DNA from: Candidatus Hydrogenedentota bacterium
Lineage (GTDB): Bacteria > Hydrogenedentota > Hydrogenedentia > Hydrogenedentiales > CAITNO01
Direction: 5' to 3'
DNA: 19,190 nt
Assembly (NCBI GenBank): GCA_903922535.1
Contig: CAIXUF010000598.1
Span: 1 to 19,190, forward strand
The notes beneath the pieces were generated by a model. The model saw only the letters and a program-made list of their open reading frames with translations. It was not told the DNA's origin and searched no databases. The first letter of the stretch is position 1, and the number at the start of each line of letters is the position of its first letter. Of the stretch, positions 1 through 7,339 are shown in pieces. Position numbers and translations under genes: made by a program.

Positions 1-705
1 GACGGCTGGGTGCTTAACGGCCAGAAGACCTTCATCACAAACGGGCTGCTCAACGATCTGATCATCGTCGTGGCCAAAACCACCCCCGATGCCGGCCACG
101 GGGGCATAAGCCTGTTTCTCGTGGAGGGGGGCACGGAAGGGTATGAACGCGGGGCCAAACTCCAGAAGATGGGCATGCACGCCCAGGACACGGCCGAGGC
201 GTTCTTCAAAGACGTGCATCTGCCCGCGGAGAGCCTGCTGGGCCGGGAGGGGTGCGGATTTCTGTATCTCATGCAGCAGCTCCCCCAGGAACGCCTCGCC
301 GTTGCCGTCGGCGCCGCCATGGCGTGCGAAACCGTGCTCGACATTACGGTTCAATACTGCAAAGACCGCACGGCCTTTGGGCGGCCCATCGGAAAATTCC
401 AGCACAACCGCTTCAAACTGGCGGAAATGAAAACCGAAACCGAGATTGCGCGGGTGTTTGTAAACCACTGCGTGCTGCTGCACAACGGCGAAGAACTCAG
501 CGCCGAAAAAGCCGCCATGGCCAAGTGGTGGACTTCGGAACTGCAAAAGCGCGTCGTGGACACCTGTGTGCAGCTTCACGGCGGCTACGGCTACATGATG
601 GAATACTTCGTGGCAAGAGCCTACGTCGACTCACGCGTCCAGACGATCTACGCGGGTACCACCGAGATCATGAAAGAGATCATCGGCCGTTCCATGGGTT
701 TCTAG
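1..705 (+). CDS. Acyl-CoA dehydrogenase, C-terminal part (5' end outside window)
   Basis: FAD-dependent alpha,beta-dehydrogenation of an acyl-CoA, the first step of beta-oxidation. The reading frame is open from base 1 (D-G-W-V-L-N-G-Q-K), so the gene starts upstream and about 234 residues are visible, covering the middle beta domain and the C-terminal helical domain. Family signatures are GQKTFITNG, KMGMHAQDT, the helix LPQERLAVAVGA, AFGRPIGKFQ, QLHGGYGYM and IYAGTTEIMKEIIGRS near the end. The position that is the catalytic Glu in medium-chain enzymes (IYEGT) is Ala here. The Glu of LPQER (codon 289-291) lies where long-chain and isovaleryl-CoA dehydrogenases carry their base, so a long- or branched-chain enzyme is likely. 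The substrate cannot be fixed from sequence. The gene converges on the racemase-like gene. Confidence 0.95.
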   Translation, partial: DGWVLNGQKTFITNGLLNDLIIVVAKTTPDAGHGGISLFLVEGGTEGYERGAKLQKMGMHAQDTAEAFFKDVHLPAESLLGREGCGFLYLMQQLPQERLAVAVGAAMACETVLDITVQYCKDRTAFGRPIGKFQHNRFKLAEMKTETEIARVFVNHCVLLHNGEELSAEKAAMAKWWTSELQKRVVDTCVQLHGGYGYMMEYFVARAYVDSRVQTIYAGTTEIMKEIIGRSMGF

Positions 706-729
706 CCCGGATATGCCGCCCTTTTGACT

Positions 730-755
730 GCGGTGGCCATGCCACCGCTTTTCTT
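730..755 (+). terminator. Probable intrinsic terminator of the acyl-CoA dehydrogenase gene
   Basis: Perfect 8-bp stem GCGGTGGC / GCCACCGC with the loop CAT, followed at once by TTTTCTT. It lies 24 nt after the stop codon. It is also the first member of the hairpin cluster at 730-846. Confidence 0.6.
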
Positions 756-846
756 CGCCGGGGCCATGCCCCGGCGGGCGGAAGCATGGCTTCCGCCATT
801 CAAAGCGGCGGCTTGGTCACCGCGCTCAAAGGGGCGGCACGCCCCT
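730..846. repeat. Cluster of four short-loop hairpins between convergent genes
   Basis: Four inverted repeats follow one another: 730-748 (8-bp stem, loop CAT), 756-776 (CGCCGGGGC / GCCCCGGCG, loop CAT), 777-797 (GGCGGAAGC / GCTTCCGCC, loop ATG) and 830-846 (AGGGGCG / CGCCCCT, loop GCA). All stems are perfect. The first three have different stems but the same design, with a CATG core. The fourth is followed by TTT when read on the minus strand, so it may terminate the racemase-like gene. The array resembles REP-type intergenic elements. Whether it recurs in the genome cannot be seen here. Confidence 0.75.
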
Positions 847-864
847 GTCCGCATGCAAATCCCA

Positions 865-2046
865 TTATGTCCCCCCAAACAGGCCTTCCCCGCGAAACGC
901 CTCGATCTCGCCGTCGGCGTACCCGATTTCGCGCAGCACCTCGTCCGTGTGCGCCCCCAACCGCGCGCCAACGTGGCGGTACTCCGACGCAGACCCGGAA
1001 AAGGCGATGGGACAGCCGAGTTGTGGCTGGGTCGTGCCGTCCGGTTTGGGCACCTCCACCACCATCCCCCGCGCCGCTGTCTGCGGATGGTCCAACGCCT
1101 CCCTGACGGTCAGCACGGGCTCGACGCAGTCATCCTCCCCGGCAAACACCGAACGCCATTCGTCAAGCGTCTTCTCGAGGATAACCGACCGGATTTCCTC
1201 CTTTATCGAGTCCATTCGCGGGCCGGGCAATTCCCAGTGTGCCGCCAGATCGGGCCGTCCGACGGCGCTGCAAAAACGCTGCCAGAACTTGGGCTCAAGC
1301 GAACCAATCGAGAGATAACGGCCGTCGCGCGTGCGATAGTAGTCGTACATGGAGCCCCCGTTCAGGAGCATCGATTCGTAGCCGGGCGTCTCGCCGCCCG
1401 CCAGCACCTGCGTGGCGGAAAACGTGTTCCAGGCGAGCGATCCGTCGAACATCGACACATCGACGTGCTGCCCTTTCCCGGTCTGTTGCCGCTCGATGAC
1501 CGCCGCCAGGATCCCCACCAAAGCGTTGTAACTCCCCCCGCCAAGATCGGCGATCTGGACCCCTTGCGGTGCCGGCCCCGACGTCTTGCGGCCGCTGTGG
1601 CTCATGATGCCCGCCAAAGACAGGTAGTTGATGTCATGGCCGGCCCGATTGCGCAGTGGACCGGTTTGACCATAGCCGGTTATGGCGCAGTAGATCACCT
1701 GCGGATTTGCCGCCTTCAACGCCGCATACCCCACTCCATGCCGATCCATCACTCCCGGCCGAAAAGACTCCAACACAATGTCATATTTCTCGACGAGCCG
1801 CCGGATGATTTGCGCGCTTTCCGGCCGGTGCAGGTCGAGTGCGAGCGAACGTTTCGACCGGTTCAGATAGGCATGCGCCGCGGAGCATTCCCCGTCAAAA
1901 GGCGGGCATGCGCGCACCAGGTCATGCTGGTGTGGATTCTCCACCCGGACCACATCCGCCCCAAGATCCGCAAGCATCAAAGAAGCGAACGGCCCGGGCA
2001 GCAGCACCGAAAAGTCCAAAACATGAAGCGATGACAATACGCCCAT
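865..2046 (-). CDS. Family III CoA-transferase fold, alpha-methylacyl-CoA racemase-like
   Basis: 393 residues, the usual size for the CaiB/BaiF family. The N-terminal pattern GPFASLMLADLGADVVRVE and RSKRSLALDL is typical. The three AMACR active-site positions are present in their known contexts: His137 in GHDINYLSL, Asp167 in ADLGGGS and Glu251 in GSLEPKFW. This set favours racemase activity (2R/2S-methylacyl-CoA epimerisation) over CoA transfer. Racemisation lets branched acyl-CoAs enter beta-oxidation, which fits the neighbouring acyl-CoA dehydrogenase and HSD10-like dehydrogenase. The start is the first ATG. A weak CAGGG lies about 7 nt upstream and a TATAAT (minus strand, 2141-2146) lies about 95 nt upstream without a convincing -35. 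A plain CoA-transferase remains possible. Confidence 0.9.
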   Translation of the reverse strand: MGVLSSLHVLDFSVLLPGPFASLMLADLGADVVRVENPHQHDLVRACPPFDGECSAAHAYLNRSKRSLALDLHRPESAQIIRRLVEKYDIVLESFRPGVMDRHGVGYAALKAANPQVIYCAITGYGQTGPLRNRAGHDINYLSLAGIMSHSGRKTSGPAPQGVQIADLGGGSYNALVGILAAVIERQQTGKGQHVDVSMFDGSLAWNTFSATQVLAGGETPGYESMLLNGGSMYDYYRTRDGRYLSIGSLEPKFWQRFCSAVGRPDLAAHWELPGPRMDSIKEEIRSVILEKTLDEWRSVFAGEDDCVEPVLTVREALDHPQTAARGMVVEVPKPDGTTQPQLGCPIAFSGSASEYRHVGARLGAHTDEVLREIGYADGEIEAFRGEGLFGGT

Positions 2047-2235
2047 TTGTTAACCCTGTCCTCTCAGCAGTGGACAGTTGATGGTTGATAGCGAAAACGT
2101 TGTGGCTCAAAATGGCAAAGAGGGACGCCATTGATTAGGAATTATAGACAAACTAGCACAGAAAACAGAGTCGTCACTTCGATATCTTCTGCGGGCAGAA
2201 GAGTCTGAGAGACCGCGGAGGGAACTGATTTCACT

Positions 2236-2289
2236 GTCCATCCCGTCCATCCCGTCCATCCCGTCCATATCGTCCATATCGTCCACGAT
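2236..2289. repeat. 9-bp minisatellite GTCCATNNC, six units
   Basis: Three GTCCATCCC units, then two GTCCATATC and a decayed GTCCACGAT, in the gap between the racemase-like gene and the dehydrogenase. The same unit forms a longer array at 7029-7098 and a remnant at 7831-7857. The array makes a spurious Asp-Met-Asp-Gly reading frame on the minus strand, which I do not treat as a gene. The rest of 2047-2301 holds only the possible -10 at 2141-2146. Confidence 0.9.
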
Positions 2290-2301
2290 CAACTGCAAAA
2301 G

Positions 2302-3069
2302 TCATTTCGGCGCCATCCGTATGGCCCCGTCCAGCCGGATCGTTTCACCATTCAGATAAGCGTTGGAGACGACCTGTTCCACCAGTTGCGCAAATTCGTC
2401 CGGCTGCCCCAGCCGCTTGGGAAACGGCACGGACTGCGCAAGCCGCGCGCGGATATCGCCCTGGACCAGCGCCAGCAGCGGCGTGTCAAAAATGCCCGGG
2501 CAGATGGTGCAGACCCGGATGCCCACCGAGGACAGATCGCGCGCGAGCGGGAGCGTCATGCCGACCAACCCGGCCTTGGCCGCCGAATAGGCCACCTGGC
2601 CAACCTGCCCGTCAAAAGCCGCAACAGAGCCCGTCAGCAGGATCACCCCGCGGCATCCGTCCTCATCGGGGTCGTTCTGCGCCATCCGGAAAGCCGCCTG
2701 GCGCGTCATGTCAAACGCGCCAAACAGATTGACCGCAACCACCGTTTTGAAACGCTCCAGGTCATGGGGCGCCTCCCGGCCGAGCGTGCGTTCCGCAGAG
2801 CCAATCCCCGCGCAGTTGACCAAAACGTCAATCCGCCCAAACGCGCCCATGGCCGCGTCCACCGCCGCGGTCACCTCATCCGTGACCGTGACATTGCACT
2901 TGGCAAAGACGGTTGTCTCCGGATACTCCGCCGCCAGCGCCCGCCCTGCGGCCTCATCATAGTCGACAATGACCGCCTTGGCGCCCCTGCCCAGCAACCG
3001 CAGCACCGTCGCCTTGCCCAGGCCTGAAGCCCCGCCCGTAACCACGGCAACTTTTCCGTTTGGGTCCAT
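2302..3069 (-). CDS. Short-chain dehydrogenase, 3-hydroxyacyl-CoA dehydrogenase type 2 (HSD10)-like
   Basis: NAD-dependent oxidation of a 3-hydroxyacyl-CoA. Classical SDR of about 255 residues. Numbered from the upstream ATG, the dinucleotide motif TGGASGLG is at 12-19, VNCAG near 85-89, structural Asn115, and the catalytic set is Ser149, Tyr162 and Lys166 (YSAAK). Features that point to the HSD10 branch rather than a generic SDR are FDGQVGQVAYSAAKAG, CPGIFDTPLL, VPFPKRLG and the C-terminal NGETIRLDGAIRMAPK. Two ATGs are adjacent. The Shine-Dalgarno AGGAGG (3077-3082) is 4 nt from the first (3072) and 7 nt from the second (3069), so I choose the second. HSD10 enzymes act on 2-methyl-3-hydroxyacyl-CoAs in isoleucine and branched-chain breakdown, matching the neighbour at 865-2046. 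Confidence 0.92.
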   Translation of the reverse strand: MDPNGKVAVVTGGASGLGKATVLRLLGRGAKAVIVDYDEAAGRALAAEYPETTVFAKCNVTVTDEVTAAVDAAMGAFGRIDVLVNCAGIGSAERTLGREAPHDLERFKTVVAVNLFGAFDMTRQAAFRMAQNDPDEDGCRGVILLTGSVAAFDGQVGQVAYSAAKAGLVGMTLPLARDLSSVGIRVCTICPGIFDTPLLALVQGDIRARLAQSVPFPKRLGQPDEFAQLVEQVVSNAYLNGETIRLDGAIRMAPK

Positions 3070-3076
3070 CATTCGC

Positions 3077-3082
3077 CCTCCT
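3077..3082 (-). promoter_or_regulatory. Shine-Dalgarno AGGAGG of the HSD10-like gene
   Basis: A perfect AGGAGG on the minus strand. Its spacing of 7 nt to the second of two adjacent ATGs, against 4 nt to the first, decides the start at 3069. Confidence 0.75.
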
Positions 3083-3306
3083 AAGAGTGTTTGTCACACA
3101 CGCAACATACGCGAGCGCACCCAAAACTGAAAGGCACACCGGACCCGCTCGGGAGTCCGCAGGGCCATTGTAATCCAACCACGGGCTTTTTACCGAATTC
3201 GAACATTCGATATTTGCCAAGCCGGACCCGTGTAGAACGATGAACAGGACTGCAAGGACAGGAAGGACGAATGCGGCCCCTCTCCCATTTCACGCTCATC
3301 TTTTTC

Positions 3307-3336
3307 TTGACCGTGCCCGTAACCGTATGCTAGCAT
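3307..3336 (+). promoter_or_regulatory. Candidate promoter of the tRNA-Val gene
   Basis: TTGACC (3307-3312), an 18-nt spacer, then TAGCAT (3331-3336). This would start transcription about 6 nt before the mature tRNA end. The -10 matches the consensus at only 4 of 6 positions. Confidence 0.45.
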
Positions 3337-3348
3337 TCGCGCCGCAGT

Positions 3349-3425
3349 GGGCGATTGGCTCAGTTGGTTAGAGCGCCGCCTTCACACGGCGGAGGTCACT
3401 GGTTCGAGTCCAGTATCGCCCACCA
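3349..3425 (+). tRNA. tRNA-Val (anticodon CAC), with encoded CCA
   Basis: A full cloverleaf can be folded by eye. The acceptor stem is GGGCGAT / ATCGCCC, the D stem GCTC / GAGC, the anticodon stem CCGCC / GGCGG around the loop TTCACAC, and the T stem ACTGG / CCAGT around TTCGAGT. Anticodon 3383-3385 is CAC, which reads the valine codon GTG. Discriminator A is followed by an encoded CCA, then a run of seven T. Confidence 0.97.
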
Positions 3426-3725
3426 TTTTTTTCCACTGCGCCGCCTTCCCTTTCTTTCCGTATGCGGAAAAGCGACCCTTGGTCGGCAGGGGCCTGCGAA
3501 AGAACCCCGAACACAACTCACTTCTCCCCCCCACCTCCTGTTTCAGATTCCGTGCCTTGCCACGAAGTGCCGCAACAACGGACTGAGGCGCGCGAAAATG
3601 TGCCATACTCCGTTCCGACGGGATCAGGAAGTCTAAAATCGCCTCCCGCATTTGCGAAAATTGCGTAAATCACGTAAAAATCGAAGCGGTTGCGCAAATA
3701 TTGGCCTGACCAATGACAAAAGGAC
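3426..3725. other. Non-coding spacer between tRNA-Val and the prepilin promoter
   Basis: No reading frame here has a recognisable product or a ribosome binding site. The first bases are a T-run just after the tRNA CCA that may end transcription. At 3700-3714 there is an interrupted palindrome ATTGG-cctga-CCAAT, 11 nt before the -35 of the prepilin promoter, which could be an operator. AT content rises towards the promoter. Confidence 0.6.
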
Positions 3726-3764
3726 TTGACTTTTCGGTCATGATACTGTAGATTGGTAATACCA
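3726..3764 (+). promoter_or_regulatory. Promoter with GntR/FadR-type operator palindrome for the prepilin-like gene
   Basis: TTGACT (3726-3731), a 17-nt spacer and TAGATT (3749-3754) form a sigma-70-type promoter. A perfect 11-bp palindrome TGGTA-A-TACCA (3754-3764) overlaps the end of the -10 and the expected start site. It fits the TNGTNNNACNA operator consensus of the FadR branch of GntR regulators. A repressor bound there would block transcription. No such regulator is encoded in the window. Confidence 0.55.
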
Positions 3765-3838
3765 TTGAGTATTCTGATGGCTGCAGCCCCCGGTCGGGCG
3801 AGGACATCATAAGAGGCAAAATACGGAGAACTCATGAC

Positions 3839-4837
3839 ATGAAGAGAAGAGGCTTCACACTTATCGAACTGCTGGTGGTTATCGCCATCATCGGCATCCT
3901 GGCGGCCATCCTGCTGCCGGCGCTTGCCCGTGCCCGCGAAGCGGCCCGCCGCTCCAGTTGCGCAAACAACCTCAAGCAGTGGGGCTTGGTCTTCAAGATG
4001 TACAGCAACGAGGCAAAAGGCTCCTATCCCCCGCTGCAGGCGGGCATGTTTCCCAGGCAGAACGGGATTCCGGACACGGCCTTTGACTTTGGCCCCAGTC
4101 TCTTTGCCCTGTACCCGGAATACCTGACCGACCCGAACCTGCTGTTCTGTCCGTCCAGTTCGACGCTGAACGAAGCCAAGAAGAACATCCTCGACGCGAA
4201 CGGCAAACCCTGCCTCCAGTACACCGACCCGAAGAATCATTGCGCCAGCGCCGTGGACAACAGTTACGGCTACGCGGGCTGGGTCATGGACAAGCTGGGC
4301 TACGTGCAGCCGGGTGAACCCCTCGACCCGCTCATCACCATGATGAAGACCTTTGCCAGTTCCGACGCGTCAAAGCTGCCCTCCGATCTGAGTGCCGGCG
4401 GCATTCCCCAACTGGTGGCCGCACTCCAGGCCCTGCTGCTCAACAAGGGCCTTGCCGGTGCGTTCATGGGCAAGAACGCCGCGCAGATTGCCTCACTCAT
4501 CGACGGTGACATCGATCTTTCGGGCACGCCCTACGCGGCCCGCAGCCTCGGAAACGGCGGCGGCAACATGATCTACCGTCTCAAGGAAGGCGCGGAACGT
4601 TTCATGATCACCGACATCAACAACGCCGGCAGCACCAACAGCTCGCAGAGTTCGCTCATCGTCATGTTCGATTTCTTCGCGACGAACACGATGGCGTTCA
4701 ACCACATTCCGGGCGGCGCAAACCTCCTGTACATGGACGGCCACGTGGACTTCCAAAAGTATGTTCCCACGGGCGCGGACACCCCCTGCAACATGACCGT
4801 GGCCAACACGCTCGGCGTGCTGTCACTGGTCATCTAA
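3839..4837 (+). CDS. Type II/IV prepilin-like protein, DUF1559 (SBP_bac_10-like) family
   Basis: Predicted pseudopilin-like surface protein. The N-terminus [19 protein letters not shown] is a class III prepilin signal: cleavage after Gly5, methylated Phe6, Glu10 at mature position 5, and a hydrophobic helix to about residue 26. It continues with [19 protein letters not shown], the usual DUF1559 lead-in, and ends with the family's C-terminal block ([17 protein letters not shown]). At 332 residues it is in the normal size range. These genes are highly amplified in planctomycetes, lentisphaeras and relatives, and individual roles are mostly unknown. GGAGA at 3825-3829 lies 9 nt before the ATG. 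The gene stands alone with its own promoter and a strong terminator. Confidence 0.93.
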   Translation: MKRRGFTLIELLVVIAIIGILAAILLPALARAREAARRSSCANNLKQWGLVFKMYSNEAKGSYPPLQAGMFPRQNGIPDTAFDFGPSLFALYPEYLTDPNLLFCPSSSTLNEAKKNILDANGKPCLQYTDPKNHCASAVDNSYGYAGWVMDKLGYVQPGEPLDPLITMMKTFASSDASKLPSDLSAGGIPQLVAALQALLLNKGLAGAFMGKNAAQIASLIDGDIDLSGTPYAARSLGNGGGNMIYRLKEGAERFMITDINNAGSTNSSQSSLIVMFDFFATNTMAFNHIPGGANLLYMDGHVDFQKYVPTGADTPCNMTVANTLGVLSLVI

Positions 4838-4880
4838 GGAAGACCCCGGACCCCCGCAAAACTGACCTTGCATGAATGCA

Positions 4881-4920
4881 AATGCCCGGAGCGGAAACGC
4901 TCCGGGCATTCGCCATTTTT
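4881..4920 (+). terminator. Intrinsic terminator of the prepilin-like gene
   Basis: A perfect 13-bp stem AATGCCCGGAGCG / CGCTCCGGGCATT closed by a GAAA tetraloop, followed by CGCCATTTTT. It begins 43 nt after the stop codon. The minus-strand side has no T-run, so it is unlikely to serve the UbiB-family gene. Confidence 0.9.
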
Positions 4921-4971
4921 GGGGAGTGTGTGCCGGCGAGAAACTGAGCATGCCATCCTGTGACACGGGCG

Positions 4972-4987
4972 CCAAAGCGTCCTTTGG
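4972..4987. repeat. Small hairpin downstream of the UbiB-family gene
   Basis: CCAAAG / CTTTGG around a 4-nt loop, 66 nt beyond the minus-strand stop. It has no T-run, so it is at best a weak 3' structure. The flanking bases repeat a CTTTGGGTC-like motif. Confidence 0.3.
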
Positions 4988-5053
4988 GTCTCTTTCGTCT
5001 TTGGGTCCTTTGCCGGGAAGGAGAAGGGAGGTCGTCAACCTGCCGCTGCGCCG

Positions 5054-6727
5054 CTATATCCCCTTGCCCCAGAGGATCGAGATGACCAGCATGAACCCCA
5101 GCACGCCGGCCAGAATGAATCCGGCGATGCCGACGTTGGTCATGGTGCCCGTGGTGGTGATGAGCAGGCTCGACCCCACGATGAGCGCGGCGATGACCAT
5201 GGAGACGGCGTTGCGCTTGCTCGCCCGGTCAATCGTGTTGGACAGGTTCTCCAAGTGCTCATGGTGCACCTGGAACCGGAACTTGCCGCCGCGCAACTGG
5301 TGCAGCACACTGGAGACATCTCCCGGCGCCTGACGCCCAAGGCGCACCAGCGCCCCAAACTGCTGTTTCAGGTCTTCGTACACGCGCCCCGGCGCATAGC
5401 GCGCCATCGCGGCATTCTCCAGATAGGGCTGGAGGATGGGCAGCACGTCGATGTTCGGCTCAAGCGAGCGTCCGACCACCTCAATGGTGGCCAGCGCCTT
5501 GAGCAGCAGCGAGAAACGGGGCGCCAGTTCCAGGCTGTGCTGGCGCGCAATCTGCACCACCAGTTCAATGCCCCGCGAGAGCTGCCCCCCCGCTATGATG
5601 GACGGTGCCTCAAACGCGATGTATTCGGCAATCTCGTGAATAAACGCCTCGGGACGCACCGGCTCATCCTGCGTGGTCAGGGCAAGAATCGCGTCCGCGC
5701 ACTCGCGGCTGTTGTCATGGAAGATCGCCATGAACAGGTCGGTGAAGGCCGCCACGTCGTTCTTTTCAAGGTGGCCCGCCATGCCCAGATCCAGGAAGGC
5801 GAGCCTGTTGTCGCTTACCAAAAAGATGTTGCCCGGATGCGGGTCGGCATGAAAGAGCCGGTGCTCAAAGACCATCTTGCACAGGATTTCGATGCCCAGC
5901 ACCGCCACGACGCCCGGGTCCGAATTGCGCCCGGGATAGGCGGCAAGGTTGTCCACGCGCACACCGTCCACCCACTCCAGCGTCACCACGCGCCGCGAAG
6001 AATAGTCGTGGTGGACGCGCGGTATGACCACCCGGTCATCGTCCTCGAAATTCTTGCAGAACATGTCGAGCACCCGCGCCTCGACGGCAAAATCCAGCTC
6101 GCGGCGGATGCTGCGCGTGAATTCCTCCACAATGCCGACCGGGTCGATCATCTTCCCCTCTTCCACATGATCGGCTATCCACTCCGCGACCGAGTGCATC
6201 AGGCTCAGGTCGGATTCGATAATCTTTTCTATGTCGGGCCGCTGCACCTTGACCGCGACGTTCTCCCCGCCCAGCGTCACGGCGCGGTACACCTGGCTCA
6301 GCGAGGCAGTGCCCACCGCCTGTTCATCCAGCGACGAAAAAAGTTCGCCCACCGGCTTGCCCAGTTCCGCCTCGATGACCTGGGCCATGCGCTCGAAGGG
6401 CAGGGCCTGCACCTCGTCCTGAAGCGCGCTCAGCTCACCGGCCATCTTCGCCCCCACCAAATCCGGCCGGGTGCTGAGCACCTGCCCCATCTTCACGAAA
6501 GTCGGACCCAGTTCCGTAAGTGCCGACCGCAGCCGTGTGCCCAGCGTCTCCGGTTCCCCTTCCTGCGCCTCCATCAGGTTCAGTCCGCGCAGCAGGCGCG
6601 CGGGCAAACCATCCTGGAACCCGGCCCGTCGCAGCAGGTCGGCAAACCCGTGGCGCACAAAGACCTGCAGGATCTCGGCAAAACGCACCGCGTTCACCGT
6701 GTTTCTGCCCAACCGCGTGTAGTTCAT
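5054..6727 (-). CDS. ABC1/UbiB-family atypical kinase-like membrane protein
   Basis: 557 residues, typical of bacterial UbiB/ABC1/ADCK proteins, which support isoprenoid quinone biosynthesis or lipid homeostasis at the inner membrane. Signatures in order: KxGQ motif K79-M-G-Q82, glycine/alanine-type loop GTASLSQVYRA near 139-149, ATP-binding Lys160 in VAVK, ExD at Glu210-Asp212, catalytic HADPHPGN at 293-300, and DLG (DFG-like) at 313-315. Two C-terminal membrane helices lie near 506-524 and 529-552. The frame is open to 7003, but the family start MNYTRLGRN is at 6727, with AGGAG 6 nt before it, so the longer form is rejected. No ubiquinone or menaquinone gene adjoins it, so the pathway is not shown by context. 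Confidence 0.93.
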   Translation of the reverse strand: MNYTRLGRNTVNAVRFAEILQVFVRHGFADLLRRAGFQDGLPARLLRGLNLMEAQEGEPETLGTRLRSALTELGPTFVKMGQVLSTRPDLVGAKMAGELSALQDEVQALPFERMAQVIEAELGKPVGELFSSLDEQAVGTASLSQVYRAVTLGGENVAVKVQRPDIEKIIESDLSLMHSVAEWIADHVEEGKMIDPVGIVEEFTRSIRRELDFAVEARVLDMFCKNFEDDDRVVIPRVHHDYSSRRVVTLEWVDGVRVDNLAAYPGRNSDPGVVAVLGIEILCKMVFEHRLFHADPHPGNIFLVSDNRLAFLDLGMAGHLEKNDVAAFTDLFMAIFHDNSRECADAILALTTQDEPVRPEAFIHEIAEYIAFEAPSIIAGGQLSRGIELVVQIARQHSLELAPRFSLLLKALATIEVVGRSLEPNIDVLPILQPYLENAAMARYAPGRVYEDLKQQFGALVRLGRQAPGDVSSVLHQLRGGKFRFQVHHEHLENLSNTIDRASKRNAVSMVIAALIVGSSLLITTTGTMTNVGIAGFILAGVLGFMLVISILWGKGI

Positions 6728-6778
6728 GCATGACTCCTGGAAAGAAATCCGACCGGACCGCCGCTGAGCGGCTTCCCC

Positions 6779-6810
6779 AGTATAATGAACGGAAAACAGG
6801 GAAGTGTCAA
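6779..6810 (-). promoter_or_regulatory. Candidate promoter of the UbiB-family gene
   Basis: On the minus strand, a perfect -35 TTGACA (6805-6810), a 17-nt spacer and CATTAT (6782-6787, 4 of 6). TATACT overlaps just downstream (6779-6784) but at a 20-nt spacing. The promoter lies about 55 nt before the chosen ATG, in support of the start at 6727. Confidence 0.55.
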
Positions 6811-7028
6811 CTGTAAACCGCGCAATTTCACAGAGGACGGCTCCCCGTTTCCGAATTGCGGGGAAACGGCCGTCAAAACCAATGACCATTCTGTGCAGAC
6901 TGCCAAGAGTCCAAAGGGGCATGAACCTGCAAACGGCCGTCGACTTCAGGGAGAATTCTCCAAAGCCATGAATGTCATAGACTCTGCGGAAAAGGATGGA
7001 CACAAATCCGGATCCGCTGCCGGGTTAA

Positions 7029-7098
7029 GTCCATATCGTCCATACCGTCCATACCGTCCATACCGTCCATACCGTCCATACCGTCCATACCGTCCATA
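7029..7098. repeat. 9-bp minisatellite GTCCATACC, about eight units
   Basis: One GTCCATATC, six uninterrupted GTCCATACC units and a partial GTCCATA. It is the longest and purest array of the unit also seen at 2236-2289 and 7831-7857. Because 9 is a multiple of 3, it creates Tyr-Gly-Arg and Arg-Pro-Tyr repeat frames that are not genes. The six identical units suggest recent expansion. Confidence 0.95.
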
Positions 7099-7300
7099 GA
7101 GTTCATGACTCAAGTGAGCCATGGCCAACCCAACTGCCGTTTCTAGGATGAATATGGCAGATTGGATGAAGATCTCCCAAAAACCGTTGGGGTCTGAATT
7201 GTGAGTTCGGCTTCGTCAGCACCATTCATTTTCGGAAGGCCCCTTTCGCGGACGTCCCGTGTGCTTCCGGTTACGGATTCGCCTGGGGCCTGTGACTGTG

Positions 7301-7306
7301 TATAAT
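7301..7306 (+). promoter_or_regulatory. Candidate -10 box TATAAT of the small membrane protein gene
   Basis: A perfect TATAAT 33 nt before the ATG at 7340. The hexamer 17 nt upstream (TTCGCC) is a poor -35. Confidence 0.4.
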
Positions 7307-7339
7307 CTCCGAGGTTGACCAAAATCATGAGGGCGCTTC

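Larger units (their letters stand above)
6811..7339. other. Non-coding region between divergent genes
   Basis: No credible gene. Contents: an 8-bp stem hairpin at 6845-6869 (CCGTTTCC / GGAAACGG), the 9-bp minisatellite at 7029-7098, and a consensus TATAAT at 7301-7306 ahead of the membrane protein gene. Nothing else stands out. Confidence 0.6.

Noticed and set aside
724..2034. 436-residue plus-strand frame over the racemase-like gene
   Set aside because: Composition is typical of an antisense frame in GC-rich DNA, and the opposite strand encodes a full CaiB/BaiF-fold protein with all active-site residues.
2107..2298. Asp-Met-Asp-Gly repeat protein (minus strand), and similar Tyr-Gly-Arg frames at 6946-7128
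   Set aside because: Products of the 9-bp minisatellite, which is a multiple of three. No ribosome binding site or homology.
3834..3842. ATG ACA TGA two-codon frame overlapping the prepilin start
   Set aside because: Possibly a start-stop regulatory element, but the Shine-Dalgarno GGAGA is only 4 nt from it and 9 nt from the real ATG. Chance cannot be excluded.
5255..6733. 492-residue plus-strand frame over the UbiB-family gene
   Set aside because: His/Arg/Gln-rich antisense shadow. The minus strand has all UbiB kinase motifs.
6728..7003. N-terminal extension of the UbiB-family protein
   Set aside because: It runs across a TTGACA promoter and has no family similarity. The ATG at 6727 has a good Shine-Dalgarno.
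7029..7098. Possible CRISPR array
   Set aside because: Units are 9 bp and contiguous with no spacers. No cas genes are present. The 204-bp repeats at 9164-11404 are coding and also have no spacers.
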